Positions 14,137 to 22,187 of a stretch of DNA of 40,697 bases are shown here, in pieces; position 1 is the first letter of the stretch; every line of letters begins with the position of its first letter. Location: assembly GCA_016860845.1 (NCBI GenBank), contig BOKF01000072.1, forward strand, positions 1-40,697, read 5' to 3'. The notes beneath the pieces were generated by a model. That model was not told where the DNA came from. It saw only the letters and a list, made by a program, of their open reading frames with translations, and did no database searches. The DNA comes from Chloroflexota bacterium. Lineage in GTDB: Bacteria > Chloroflexota > Anaerolineae > 4572-78 > J111. A program made the position numbers and the translations under genes.

Positions 14137-15888
14137 ATGACGGAAGAAGGCATTGTGATAGAACGGGCAGCCTTGTATGCTCGCACTTCGTATAATGACC
14201 AAAAAAATGATGGACGTAATCTCGAAGGTCAGATTAGGATGGGGCGCGAATATGCTAAAGAAAAAGGCTATGAAATAGCCGAAGAGATAATGGAAGATGA
14301 GCGGGGGGCCAGTGGGGCCAATTGGAGCTTAGCAGGTATTAGCCGGATGCTTGAGTTGGCCAAGAACCGAGAGATTAATGTGGTAGTCATTCGAGAAGTG
14401 GATAGGTTTAGCCGGGACCTTGGTAAATTACTATGGCTTGAAAAGGAACTGGAAAAATACAGGGTCCGCATTGAGTATGTTCTGGAAAGTTATGATACGA
14501 CGCCAGAAGGAGATTTACTCCGCCATATCCGGGGAATTATTGCGCAGTATGAGCGCGAGAAAATTAAACAGCGTTCGGTGCGAGGGCGACGAAACAAGGT
14601 CTTGGCTGGTCATGTATCAGTTGGTGGTCAACCTCCATACGGCTACGCGGTAGCCAAGCAAAGTAATCTCGATACCCTCGAAATTGCAGAGAATGAAGCA
14701 GCTATAGTTTTTCTGATTTTCGAGTGGTACGCTGGTCCAGAAAGGCTTGGCATTCGCAAAATTGCACAACGGTTGACTCAAATGAAAGTTCCCACTTTGA
14801 AAGATCTGCGAGTGCCAGACCCGGAGAAACTTAAGAAAATCAAACGACAAAATGGCTACGGCCACTGGACAGGTTCATCTGTCAGGATGATTTTAAGCAA
14901 CCGAACCTATATTGGCGAGTGGCAGTTTGGTAAACGGAAGCTGTCTAAAGGACAATTTATCAAGAACCCTGACGATCACCTCATCACCGTAGAGGTACCG
15001 GCTATCATTCCCAAAGATATGTGGGATACGGCGCAACAGCGGCTCAAAGAAAATCGCTCGGAAGCAAAACGCAATATCAAATACGAGTATTTGCTAGCAA
15101 AAAAATTGACTTGCCAGTGTGGCTTGAAAATTATAGGTCACGCTAAATGGAATCGCGGAGTCCTCTACCAGTATTACCGCTGTCCTTCAATGGATTCATT
15201 CCGCTACAGCAGTAACACATGCACCCTGCCAAGTTTCCGGGTCGACTATGTAGATGGTATAATTTGGGAGTGGCTCAAGTCTATTTTTACTGACCGGAAG
15301 ACTTTGCAGGAGGCTCTGACTGAAACCAAAACCGAACAAGAAGAGAACCGAGAAGTACTCCAAGGACAACTTGACTCTGTCGAGAACTTGATTGCAGAGC
15401 ACAAGTCACAATTGGAACGGGCCATAGATTTACATTTAACAGGTAAGGTCGCTCAGGAGATGCTACAGGAGAAAATTTCCGGCCTGGAACTAGCGATTCA
15501 GTCGTTAGAAAAAGAGAGGAAGATACTAACTGCTCAAATTGCCCAACAAGACGTATCTGAGGACCAGGCGCAGCGGATCATAGACGAATTCGTCGTACGG
15601 GTGGGTAAAGGAGTGTTTTATGCAAAAGATGATTTTAATGCTCGCCGCCAATTGATCGAAGCATTAGATTTTGAAGGAAAGCTGGCGGTTGAGAATGGGC
15701 AAAAGGTAATCTATGTTCGCTGTATCCTTGGCGACACAGTATTACCCGTGATGAATGTGGATTGGCAAGCGGTGAATTCTTGGCAAACAGTAAACACTAT
15801 AGCACCAGCGCCTTTGGCAGCGACAAATGGGCCATTCATTATTACGCCCACATCGAGGGCCATGAACTTGTCACCCGCCGCGACCTGA
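14137..15888 (+). CDS. Large serine recombinase (integrase of the element)
   Basis: The N-terminal resolvase domain begins ALYARTSYNDQ, with the catalytic serine at residue 18. ERGASG and EVDRFSRD follow, then the recombinase domain (GGQPPYGY, TGSSVRMILSNRTYIGEW). A zinc ribbon (CQCGLKII at about 326, later YYRCPS and CTLPSF) and a coiled coil with many Glu/Lys (about 380-470) come next. These are the parts of large serine integrases such as those of phages and integrative elements. AAAGGAGG lies seven bases before the ATG. The last 35 or so residues (after VLPVMNVDWQ) do not look like the family and read into host sequence, so the native stop probably changed on integration. Confidence 0.9.
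   Translation: MTEEGIVIERAALYARTSYNDQKNDGRNLEGQIRMGREYAKEKGYEIAEEIMEDERGASGANWSLAGISRMLELAKNREINVVVIREVDRFSRDLGKLLWLEKELEKYRVRIEYVLESYDTTPEGDLLRHIRGIIAQYEREKIKQRSVRGRRNKVLAGHVSVGGQPPYGYAVAKQSNLDTLEIAENEAAIVFLIFEWYAGPERLGIRKIAQRLTQMKVPTLKDLRVPDPEKLKKIKRQNGYGHWTGSSVRMILSNRTYIGEWQFGKRKLSKGQFIKNPDDHLITVEVPAIIPKDMWDTAQQRLKENRSEAKRNIKYEYLLAKKLTCQCGLKIIGHAKWNRGVLYQYYRCPSMDSFRYSSNTCTLPSFRVDYVDGIIWEWLKSIFTDRKTLQEALTETKTEQEENREVLQGQLDSVENLIAEHKSQLERAIDLHLTGKVAQEMLQEKISGLELAIQSLEKERKILTAQIAQQDVSEDQAQRIIDEFVVRVGKGVFYAKDDFNARRQLIEALDFEGKLAVENGQKVIYVRCILGDTVLPVMNVDWQAVNSWQTVNTIAPAPLAATNGPFIITPTSRAMNLSPAAT
15762..15800. other. Probable right junction (attR) of the element
   Basis: Base composition and coding character switch near here. 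To the left is recombinase sequence; to the right is GC-rich host sequence of a gene with no native start. Serine integrases usually lie next to one att site. The left junction is outside the window, so the exact core cannot be placed from the data. Confidence 0.4.
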
Positions 15889-16325
15889 TCCCCACTGAAT
15901 CTGACCACAAACGAGCCGGAGAGTGGTATTACAAATTGGCGGTCGGGCCGCTCCAGCACAAACTGCCGCCGATTATCTCCGCCAACTGGCGGCGAATCAC
16001 CTTCATTGTTACTACGGGTGACCGTTTTGAGACGGCCGAGGAGATCAATGACCTGTTTGAAAACCAATCGCCGGCCGGGCGGCTATATGTGACGCTGCGG
16101 GAAGAGGGCTTTCATCCCGAACGTAACTGGCCGCTGCGAGAGCAAGGGGTAGCCTATAAAGTAGACCTGGCCCTGCCGCTGGGCCAGAATCAATGGCTGC
16201 CGGTTGTCCTGACCTCTAATGATAATCCCTCCGTTCCGGCCAGCGCGCTGCGCCTCAGCCCCGACAGCGACCCAGCCGAGTGTGCCCGCATCATCCGGCA
16301 AAAAATTAAAGAAAAAATCCCCTAA
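15762..16325 (+). CDS. Conserved hypothetical host protein, 5' end replaced at element junction
   Basis: The conserved-looking part starts about residue 13 (YSTSAFGSDKWAIHYYAH, then EGHELVTRRDLIP) and runs to the stop without repeats, TM helices or signal peptide. The only start in frame upstream is TTG 15762, inside the recombinase gene and without a good ribosome-binding site; no better start exists for over 150 bases downstream. This suggests that insertion removed the original N-terminus and promoter. The next gene is 28 bases away, so they may form one operon. No domain name can be given. Confidence 0.6.
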   Translation: MASGEFLANSKHYSTSAFGSDKWAIHYYAHIEGHELVTRRDLIPTESDHKRAGEWYYKLAVGPLQHKLPPIISANWRRITFIVTTGDRFETAEEINDLFENQSPAGRLYVTLREEGFHPERNWPLREQGVAYKVDLALPLGQNQWLPVVLTSNDNPSVPASALRLSPDSDPAECARIIRQKIKEKIP

Positions 16326-16352
16326 TCCCGGCCCAAATTGAGGAGAAGCAGT

Positions 16353-16718
16353 ATGAGTCAGGCGCCTTTACGCGACGACGAATTTGAGCTTTATGATTTA
16401 GCTGTGGTGGTGGAGAAGATTGAAGGCCACTGCACCTGTGCCATGGCGGAAGGCGATTGCTTTTACCTGCGCGGCGGCAAGCTCTCCCTGCCGGATGGGG
16501 CCGATTTTTGCCTGTACGCCTTGCAGTCGGTCATCCCCTTGCTGCCGGCCAAACAGCGCCACAACCACCCGGCTGATTGGATGGAAACCGATGCCCGCGT
16601 GGTCTGCCCCGACCCGGCCTGCCGTTTGATCATGCGGATTGACCGGGTCAGCCGCCGCACACTCCGCCATGATGATGTTAGTCCGATTGCCTGGGAGGAC
16701 GTGGGGGGTGGGATGTGA
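16353..16718 (+). CDS. TIGR04076 family protein
   Basis: 121 residues from ATG 16353, after GAGGAGAAG. The order VEKIEGHCTCAMAEGDCF, a GG turn, CLYALQSVIPLL, then VCPDPACRLIMRIDR is the pattern of the TIGR04076 family, small Cys-containing proteins of unknown function often found in anaerobes. Six Cys residues could bind metal or a cluster, which is not established. It lies just downstream of the interrupted host gene and reads away from the element. Confidence 0.68.
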   Translation: MSQAPLRDDEFELYDLAVVVEKIEGHCTCAMAEGDCFYLRGGKLSLPDGADFCLYALQSVIPLLPAKQRHNHPADWMETDARVVCPDPACRLIMRIDRVSRRTLRHDDVSPIAWEDVGGGM

Positions 16719-16738
16719 AAATTGGGGGATTGCCTTGC

Positions 16739-16784
16739 GTTGGCTCGTTCCCAAACTTGAGTTGGGAACAAGCCAAACGAGCCA
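16739..16784. repeat. Nested hairpin repeat
   Basis: GTTCCCAA (16747-16754) pairs with TTGGGAAC (16762-16769), and TTGGCTCGTT pairs with AACGAGCCAA as an outer alternative. It sits between convergent genes and could end both transcripts. Similar small hairpins recur in the chromosomal half. Confidence 0.5.
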
Positions 16785-16811
16785 ATACTCTGTGTTGCTC
16801 TGCGTTCCTGA

Positions 16812-17810
16812 TCAGCGGGAACGAAAATGGGGCAGGACTTGCTCACCTAACAACTGGATCGCCGCCCACGGCTCCGGCCCCAGGGGCGGGCCAAAGCTGA
16901 GATGGCGCGCTCCGGCCTCGACCAGCGGCTCCAGCCGGGCGATTAAGTCCTCCGGCCGCCCGACTACCCCAATCTGGAGCATGCGCTCATCCACCAGGCT
17001 GCACGCCTTGTCCATGTCATTTTCCACCATCATTGCCTGCTCAATGGGCGCAAAATCCTCAGTAGTCAGACCCAGGCGATCTAGTATCAGCGGGCCGAGG
17101 GTATGGCCGTAATAAGCAACTTTCTCGGCCAGTGCTCGCCGGGCCGCCGTCCGATCCTCTGCCAGCGAAACCCACATGCAAACGGCAAAGTCGTGAGAAG
17201 GGAGCGCGTCCGCCCGCTTCGCCAAACCTTCTTCCAGGTAAGGCTTGACCCCGAAATAATGCTCCGGCGGAAAGAGCAGCGGCAGCACGCCATCGGCCAG
17301 TTCGCCGGCCAGGCGCAGCATGCCCGGCCCCATCGCGCCCAGATAAATCGGCGTGACCCGCGGGGCCTCGAAGCGCAGGTAAGCTTCGCCGCTCCAGCGC
17401 AAAAATTTGCCGGTTATCATGGCTCGCTCCCCGGCCAGCAGCGCCCGAATTGCCACGATCGTTTCGCGCATGGCGGCCAGGGGTTGGTCGTGGCTCAGGT
17501 CAACCCACTTCAAAAAGTCGGCGGCGCCGGAGGCCAGGCCCAGGTTGAAACGGCAGCCGGACAATTCATCCAGCGTGGCCGCCAGCATGGCAATTTCGCT
17601 GGGGTGGATGGTGTAGGGATTGAGGATGCACGTGCCGATTTCGATCTGCCGGGTAGCCGCAGCCACCGCCGATAGAATTACCGGCGCGCTGCGCAGGAAC
17701 AGGTCATTGCTCACCCAGAACTGGTCGAAGCCGTGCAGTTCGGCCAGTTGGGCCAGGGTGATATATTCCGGCAGAGGCAAATCGTTGTTGAGACGCAGGC
17801 TAAAGCGCAT
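16812..17810 (-). CDS. Luciferase-like (LLM class) flavin-dependent oxidoreductase
   Basis: 332 residues, the usual length. LAELHGFDQFWVSNDLF, then IGTCILNPYTIHPSEIAM and FNLGLASGAADFL are standard strands and loops of the F420/FMN-dependent luciferase-like TIM barrel. LYLGAMGPGMLRLAGELADG-type sequence and the C-terminal LSFGPPLGP complete it. These enzymes use reduced F420 or FMN; the substrate cannot be told. Its start lies just beside heptad repeats that replace any normal ribosome-binding site. It follows RidA and the phosphatase on the same strand. Confidence 0.82.
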   Translation of the reverse strand: MRFSLRLNNDLPLPEYITLAQLAELHGFDQFWVSNDLFLRSAPVILSAVAAATRQIEIGTCILNPYTIHPSEIAMLAATLDELSGCRFNLGLASGAADFLKWVDLSHDQPLAAMRETIVAIRALLAGERAMITGKFLRWSGEAYLRFEAPRVTPIYLGAMGPGMLRLAGELADGVLPLLFPPEHYFGVKPYLEEGLAKRADALPSHDFAVCMWVSLAEDRTAARRALAEKVAYYGHTLGPLILDRLGLTTEDFAPIEQAMMVENDMDKACSLVDERMLQIGVVGRPEDLIARLEPLVEAGARHLSFGPPLGPEPWAAIQLLGEQVLPHFRSR

Positions 17811-17813
17811 ATG

Positions 17814-17901
17814 TATGATTACGATTTACGATTTACGATTTACGATTAAAGATGGTAAGTTTAACCCAATCGTAAATCCAAAATCTAAAATCTAAAATCT
17901 C
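17814..17901. repeat. Heptad-repeat inverted element
   Basis: Four tandem ACGATTT-type units (17821-17848) are followed by AATCGTAAATC (17868-17878) and then three AAATCTA units (17881-17901). The two arms are partly inverse complements, so the whole can fold as a hairpin. This resembles the short tandemly repeated heptanucleotides described in cyanobacteria (established as a class; relation inferred). Confidence 0.7.
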
Positions 17902-17904
17902 TAG

Positions 17905-18303
17905 CTAATCTCCTCCAACGATGGCTTCGGCCTCGATTTCCACCAGGTATTCATCGCCAATCAATTGGGCCTGAACCATGGTGTTGGCCGGGCGAATCGA
18001 GCCAAAGCGCTCGCCGTGGACCAGGGCAACCGGCTCCCAATCAGCCACGTTGCGCAGGTAAACGCGGGTGCGGACCACATCGTGCAGCGCCCCACCCAAT
18101 TGGTTAATTGCTTTTTCAATTTTATCCAGGATAAAACGGGTCTGCGCGGCGGGGTCGCCCGCTCCAACCACGCCTTCGGGGCCGGTTGCCGTAGTGCCGG
18201 AGACCAGAATGCGGTCGCCCACCCGCACGGCGCGAGCGTAGCCGGCCAAATCCTCCCAATGGATGCCGCTGCCAACAGAACTGCGGCGCAATTTTGGATC
18301 CAT
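17905..18303 (-). CDS. ridA: RidA/YjgF-family protein
   Basis: 132 residues; ATG preceded by CCAGGAGG on this strand. Segments VGDRILVSGTTATGPEG, AQTRFILDKIEKAINQLG, VVRTRVYL, the ANTMVQAQL loop and a final VEIEAEAI follow the RidA fold closely. The family deaminates reactive 2-aminoacrylate or related imines; the catalytic arginine is in the RTRVYL segment. It has about 15 extra residues at the N-terminus compared with the smallest members. It is in a leftward group with the SpoIIE phosphatase (55 bases away) and the flavin oxidoreductase. Confidence 0.85.
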   Translation of the reverse strand: MDPKLRRSSVGSGIHWEDLAGYARAVRVGDRILVSGTTATGPEGVVGAGDPAAQTRFILDKIEKAINQLGGALHDVVRTRVYLRNVADWEPVALVHGERFGSIRPANTMVQAQLIGDEYLVEIEAEAIVGGD

Positions 18304-18358
18304 ACTGCCTCCTGGAAAATGAATCGGCGAGAAAAAAAACCGGTTATCAAAGGGGGTA

Positions 18359-20617
18359 TTAAACCTGAACGACCACGATTGTCAAATCGTCGTGGGGTTC
18401 AATATTGCCGGTGAAATTGGTGACCACAGCCCGGAGGTGGGCCAGCATGGCCGTGGCGCTGTTTTTCGGCCCGGCGGCGACAGCCTGCTCGAAACGCTCA
18501 AAGCTAAAGAGTTGACCGGCGGCATTGAGGGCCTCGATAACGCCATCGCTGGTAAAGATAACCAAATCTCCCGAATTAAGGCTAAAGGTAGCTTCAGCAT
18601 ACCTGTGACGAGCGCTAAGGCCGACCCCCAACGGCAGGCCGCCCACTTCGACCCACTCCACCGCGCCATTGGCCCGGCCAATCAGCGGGGTGACACAACC
18701 GGCATTGGCGACTCGCAGCCAACCCTGGGACTGGTCCGAGGTAGGGAGGGTGATTTCGGCGTAACAAAGCGCGCAGTTTTGCAGGGTGGTTTTGGTGTAG
18801 GGTTTAAGGGCCAGGTCAAGCTCGGTCAGCAGGTCGCTGGGGCTGAAGGCGTGGGTGATGATGGATTGCAGTGCGGTCAGGCTGGCCGCCATAAGCAAGG
18901 CTGCCGGCATTCCTTTACCCGACACGTCGCCTACGGCAATAGCAAACCGTTCTCCCTCGCTCGCCCCTTCAAGCAGAGAAGCCTGGAAGGAGCTAAAGGC
19001 GTGATAGGCATAGAAATCGCCGCCGACTTCCCGCGCGGGCGCGCTGTAGCAGACCAGGTCCAGGCCGGGCCAGGTAGGGCGGCCCGCCGGTAAGAGGCTC
19101 TGCTGAATTTTGTGGGCCAGGGTTAATTCTTCCTGCAAACGAGTGGTCAGTTCTTGCAGTTGTTGGTTGGTCACTTTCAGTTCTTCTTCGGCCCGTTTAC
19201 GCGCCGTAATGTCGCTGACCACGCCGTAAATGATTTTTGATGCGCCAAGTCTCTGGCTGCGGCCGCTGTCGCGCACCCAGATCACCGTGCCGTCGGCCCG
19301 GATCAGGCGATATTCCATCTCGCTGTTCTGGCCGGCCGCTAACTTGGCCGCCTGAACGGCGGCGGCAGCCTGGTCGTGCGGGTGAATGACCTGGGTCGGC
19401 CAGAAATGCCAATCGGTTTCAAATCTTTCCTTCGGATAGCCAGTCAGTATTTCAATGTGAGGGGAGAGATAAAGGTTGACCGCCTGGCCGTCCTCGGTTA
19501 GCTGGGTCACATAAACATGGTCGCTAATGGAAGAAACAACCTCGCGGAAGCGCTCTTGGCTGGAGTGCAGCGCGGCCTCGGCCTGTTTGCGCTCGGTCAG
19601 GTCAATGCCGGTGTTGAGGATATATTCCATGACGCCCTGCTGGTCGTACAAAATGGTGTTAGACCAGGCGATCATCCGGCGCCGGCCATCTTTGGTCAGC
19701 CAGTCGCTCTCATAGCGCTTGGGCGGCTGGTTAAGCCAGAGTTGTTCAAAGTCGGCCTTAATCGGCTCAATCTCCTCAGGCGGGAGGAATAAATCCCACC
19801 AATGTTTACCTCTGACTTCCTCAAAGGAGTAACCGCTGGTTTGCTCGCAGGCCCGGTTAAAGCGAATAATGCGGCCATACCGGTTCAGAACCATGACCAG
19901 GGCGCTGGTGTTATCGAGCACCGCCGCGATAAAATTACGCTCTCGCTTCAGCGCCCGCACCCGTTCGATACTCTCCTGCCGGCTCTGCTCGTAGACATAG
20001 GCATTTTTCAGAGCGGTGGCCGCCTGGCTGGTCAAAGCCTGGAGCCGCTCCAGGTCTTCCGGCTTAAAATGCCGGGGTGTGGCGCTGTTTAAATTGAGGA
20101 AACCAATCAGCCGGCCCTGGATAAAAATGGGCGCTCCCAGATAGGATTTTATCCAACTGGCCTCCGGCTTTTCCACCCAGATCTGGTCCTCTTCAACGGA
20201 GAGAATGACCAAAGGCCGGCCCGTTTCCTGCATAAATTGCAGGGTTGGCGTTTCAGCCACAACCAGACCCCGTCCGGCCGGACGGTCACTTGAGCCTAAA
20301 CGGGTATAGCCCCGCCGCCGGGAGATACGCGCCACCCCATTTTCAACCAGCATGATCGCGGTGCCATCGTGGGGGATAAGCTCGTGCGCCTGATCCATCA
20401 GTCGGTCGAGGATTTCTTCAAAGTTGAGGGTGCTGTTCAGGGCGGTGCTGGTTTGATAGAGCATTTCCGCCAGCCGCCGCTGCTCGTGTTCGGCGGTTAA
20501 AAGTTTTTCCTGCTCCGCTTCCCGCCGTTGGGACTGTTCTAACAGCGTCTCTAATTCGGCCAGGCGGGCGCTGAGGGGAGGTGGGGTCACTTCGACAGGT
20601 TTGATGTTCTTTGGCAT
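18359..20617 (-). CDS. GAF-PAS-PAS-SpoIIE type serine phosphatase
   Basis: 752 residues without TM helices. A coiled coil (10-60) is followed by a GAF domain (about 60-205), two PAS domains (about 225-345 and 350-475, each ending in ERKQAE- or ARKRAEE-type PAC linkers), a short coiled coil, then a PP2C/SpoIIE phosphatase (about 515-752). Its metal-binding parts are visible: VGDVSGKGMPAALLM, IFTSDGVIEAL and DDLTIVVV. Such proteins dephosphorylate anti-sigma-factor antagonists or similar switches in response to ligand or redox signals. No partner anti-sigma gene is nearby. Divergent from the lysine-pathway gene with a 163-base gap. Confidence 0.9.
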   Translation of the reverse strand: MPKNIKPVEVTPPPLSARLAELETLLEQSQRREAEQEKLLTAEHEQRRLAEMLYQTSTALNSTLNFEEILDRLMDQAHELIPHDGTAIMLVENGVARISRRRGYTRLGSSDRPAGRGLVVAETPTLQFMQETGRPLVILSVEEDQIWVEKPEASWIKSYLGAPIFIQGRLIGFLNLNSATPRHFKPEDLERLQALTSQAATALKNAYVYEQSRQESIERVRALKRERNFIAAVLDNTSALVMVLNRYGRIIRFNRACEQTSGYSFEEVRGKHWWDLFLPPEEIEPIKADFEQLWLNQPPKRYESDWLTKDGRRRMIAWSNTILYDQQGVMEYILNTGIDLTERKQAEAALHSSQERFREVVSSISDHVYVTQLTEDGQAVNLYLSPHIEILTGYPKERFETDWHFWPTQVIHPHDQAAAAVQAAKLAAGQNSEMEYRLIRADGTVIWVRDSGRSQRLGASKIIYGVVSDITARKRAEEELKVTNQQLQELTTRLQEELTLAHKIQQSLLPAGRPTWPGLDLVCYSAPAREVGGDFYAYHAFSSFQASLLEGASEGERFAIAVGDVSGKGMPAALLMAASLTALQSIITHAFSPSDLLTELDLALKPYTKTTLQNCALCYAEITLPTSDQSQGWLRVANAGCVTPLIGRANGAVEWVEVGGLPLGVGLSARHRYAEATFSLNSGDLVIFTSDGVIEALNAAGQLFSFERFEQAVAAGPKNSATAMLAHLRAVVTNFTGNIEPHDDLTIVVVQV

Positions 20618-20780
20618 TGGTTCTTGCCTGGAATTTAGCGGAAATAAGAATGCGGCAGAATTAACTTTATGGTATTAAGATACAACAAATATGGCTAAAC
20701 TTCAATACTCCAAAAGTAATTCGACTGCCCGGCTGGCCGGGTTTGCCAAAAATTGGGGTTAATGATAAGCTGATTCTCCT

Positions 20781-22094
20781 ATGAGCAACGTCATTGCCCT
20801 CCGCCGTGAAGATAAAAATCAATGGGAACGCCGGGTCCCGCTGACCCCCGCTCAGGTGGCAGCGCTGGCGCAGCAGCACCTCAACTTTCTGGTTCAACCT
20901 TCACCCATCCGCGCTTTCCCCGATGCGGCCTACGCCGCAGCCGGAGCGACGATTAAAGAAGACCTGTCCGCCGCAGAAGTCGTTTTAGCCATCAAGGAAA
21001 TTCCACCGGAGCTGCTTCAGCCCGGTAAAACTTACCTCTTTTTCTCCCATACCATCAAAGGCCAGCCCCACAACATGCTCATGCTGCGCCGGCTGCTGGA
21101 ATTGGGCTGCCAGTTGATTGATTACGAACGGGTGGTAGACGAGCACAACCGCCGGCTCATTTTCTTCGGGCAGCATGCCGGACTGGCCGGTATGATAGAC
21201 ACCCTGCGCGCCCTCGGCCAGCGGCTGGCCTGGGAAGGCATCGCCACCCCTTTGACCGGCCTGCGCCCCACGTATGAATATGCCGATTTGCCCGCCGCGC
21301 AAAGCGACCTTCGCCGCATCGGCCAGCGCCTGGTTGAAGAGGGGTGGCCCATTGACCTGACCCCGCTGGTCATCGGTCTGGCCGGCTATGGCAACGTCTC
21401 GCGGGGAGCGCAGGCGGTCCTCGATCTGCTGCCGGTGCGCCCCATTACGCCCGCCGAGCTGCTCATCCTGAACGAGCGTGAAGACCTCGACCGCAATGTC
21501 CTCTACAAGGTCGTTTTCAAAGAAGAGGATACAGTCGAACCCATCGCCGAGGGCCAACCTTTTGACCTGGCCGAATTTTTCCAGCATCCGGAGTGGTATC
21601 GCTCCAAGTTTGATAGCTATTTGCCGCACCTGACCGTACTGGTCAACTGCATCTATTGGGATGCCCGCTACCCCCGCCTGCTGACCAAAGAGACGGCCCG
21701 CCAACTTTACGGCGGCGACTCACCGCCCAAACTCCGCGTCATCGGCGACATTAGCTGCGACATTGAAGGCGGCATCGAGCCAACCATCAAGGCCACCGAA
21801 CCGGATGCTCCCAGTTTCGTCTGGCAGCCAGAGACCGATACCGCTGTGGACGGCGTCGCCGGGGCCGGGCCGGTCATTATGGCCGTAGACAACCTCCCCT
21901 GCGAGCTGCCGGTCGAGTCCTCGGCCAGCTTTGGCGAGGCGCTCATGCCCTTCATCCCGGCCCTGGCCGCCTGTGATTTTAGCGTAGATTTTGCCGGGTG
22001 CGCCCTGCCGCCGGAGCTAAAGCGAGCCACGATTGTTTATCACGGCGAATTAACGCCGGCGTATCAGTATTTAGAACGATTTCTAACCCCCTAA
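20781..22094 (+). CDS. Lysine-ketoglutarate reductase-like (alanine dehydrogenase/PNT N-terminal fold)
   Basis: 437 residues. The N-terminal IALRREDKNQWERRVPLTP matches the lysine-ketoglutarate reductase half of eukaryotic AASS and its bacterial counterparts. FSHTIKGQPHNMLMLRRLLE, LIDYERVVDEHNRRLIFFG and HAGLAGMIDTLRALG follow, with GLAGYGNVSRGA as the dinucleotide-binding turn (about 200). It should join lysine and 2-oxoglutarate to saccharopine with NADPH. Directly downstream lies the saccharopine dehydrogenase gene, the classic pair for lysine breakdown. An AT-rich, promoter-like stretch precedes the ATG, but no certain boxes. Confidence 0.82.
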   Translation: MSNVIALRREDKNQWERRVPLTPAQVAALAQQHLNFLVQPSPIRAFPDAAYAAAGATIKEDLSAAEVVLAIKEIPPELLQPGKTYLFFSHTIKGQPHNMLMLRRLLELGCQLIDYERVVDEHNRRLIFFGQHAGLAGMIDTLRALGQRLAWEGIATPLTGLRPTYEYADLPAAQSDLRRIGQRLVEEGWPIDLTPLVIGLAGYGNVSRGAQAVLDLLPVRPITPAELLILNEREDLDRNVLYKVVFKEEDTVEPIAEGQPFDLAEFFQHPEWYRSKFDSYLPHLTVLVNCIYWDARYPRLLTKETARQLYGGDSPPKLRVIGDISCDIEGGIEPTIKATEPDAPSFVWQPETDTAVDGVAGAGPVIMAVDNLPCELPVESSASFGEALMPFIPALAACDFSVDFAGCALPPELKRATIVYHGELTPAYQYLERFLTP

Positions 22095-22097
22095 GAC

Positions 22098-22170
22098 ATG
22101 GAAGGTTGGAAGATTGGACGGTTGGTTATCGTTTCCAATCTTCCAATCTTCCAACCCTCCCATCTTCCAA
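22098..22170. repeat. Heptad-repeat inverted element between the saccharopine genes
   Basis: GGAAGGTTGGAAGATTGGA (22100-22118) is mirrored by TCCAATCTTCCAATCTTCCA further right, with the heptad CTTCCAA repeating. It separates two genes that act in one pathway, so the hairpin may adjust the expression of the second. Confidence 0.65.
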
Positions 22171-22187
22171 AAAAGGAGGCTTCAACG

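Noticed and set aside
15700..15900. tRNA gene as the attachment site
   Set aside because: No cloverleaf or conserved T-loop sequence is present near the recombinase end; the right flank is protein-coding.
18392..19093. Plus-strand open frame within the SpoIIE phosphatase gene
   Set aside because: Shadow of the minus-strand gene; no domain pattern and no ribosome-binding site.
22098..22187. N-terminal extension of saccharopine dehydrogenase from ATG 22098
   Set aside because: The extra 30 codons are heptad repeat sequence, and a strong ribosome-binding site directly serves ATG 22188 before the Rossmann motif.
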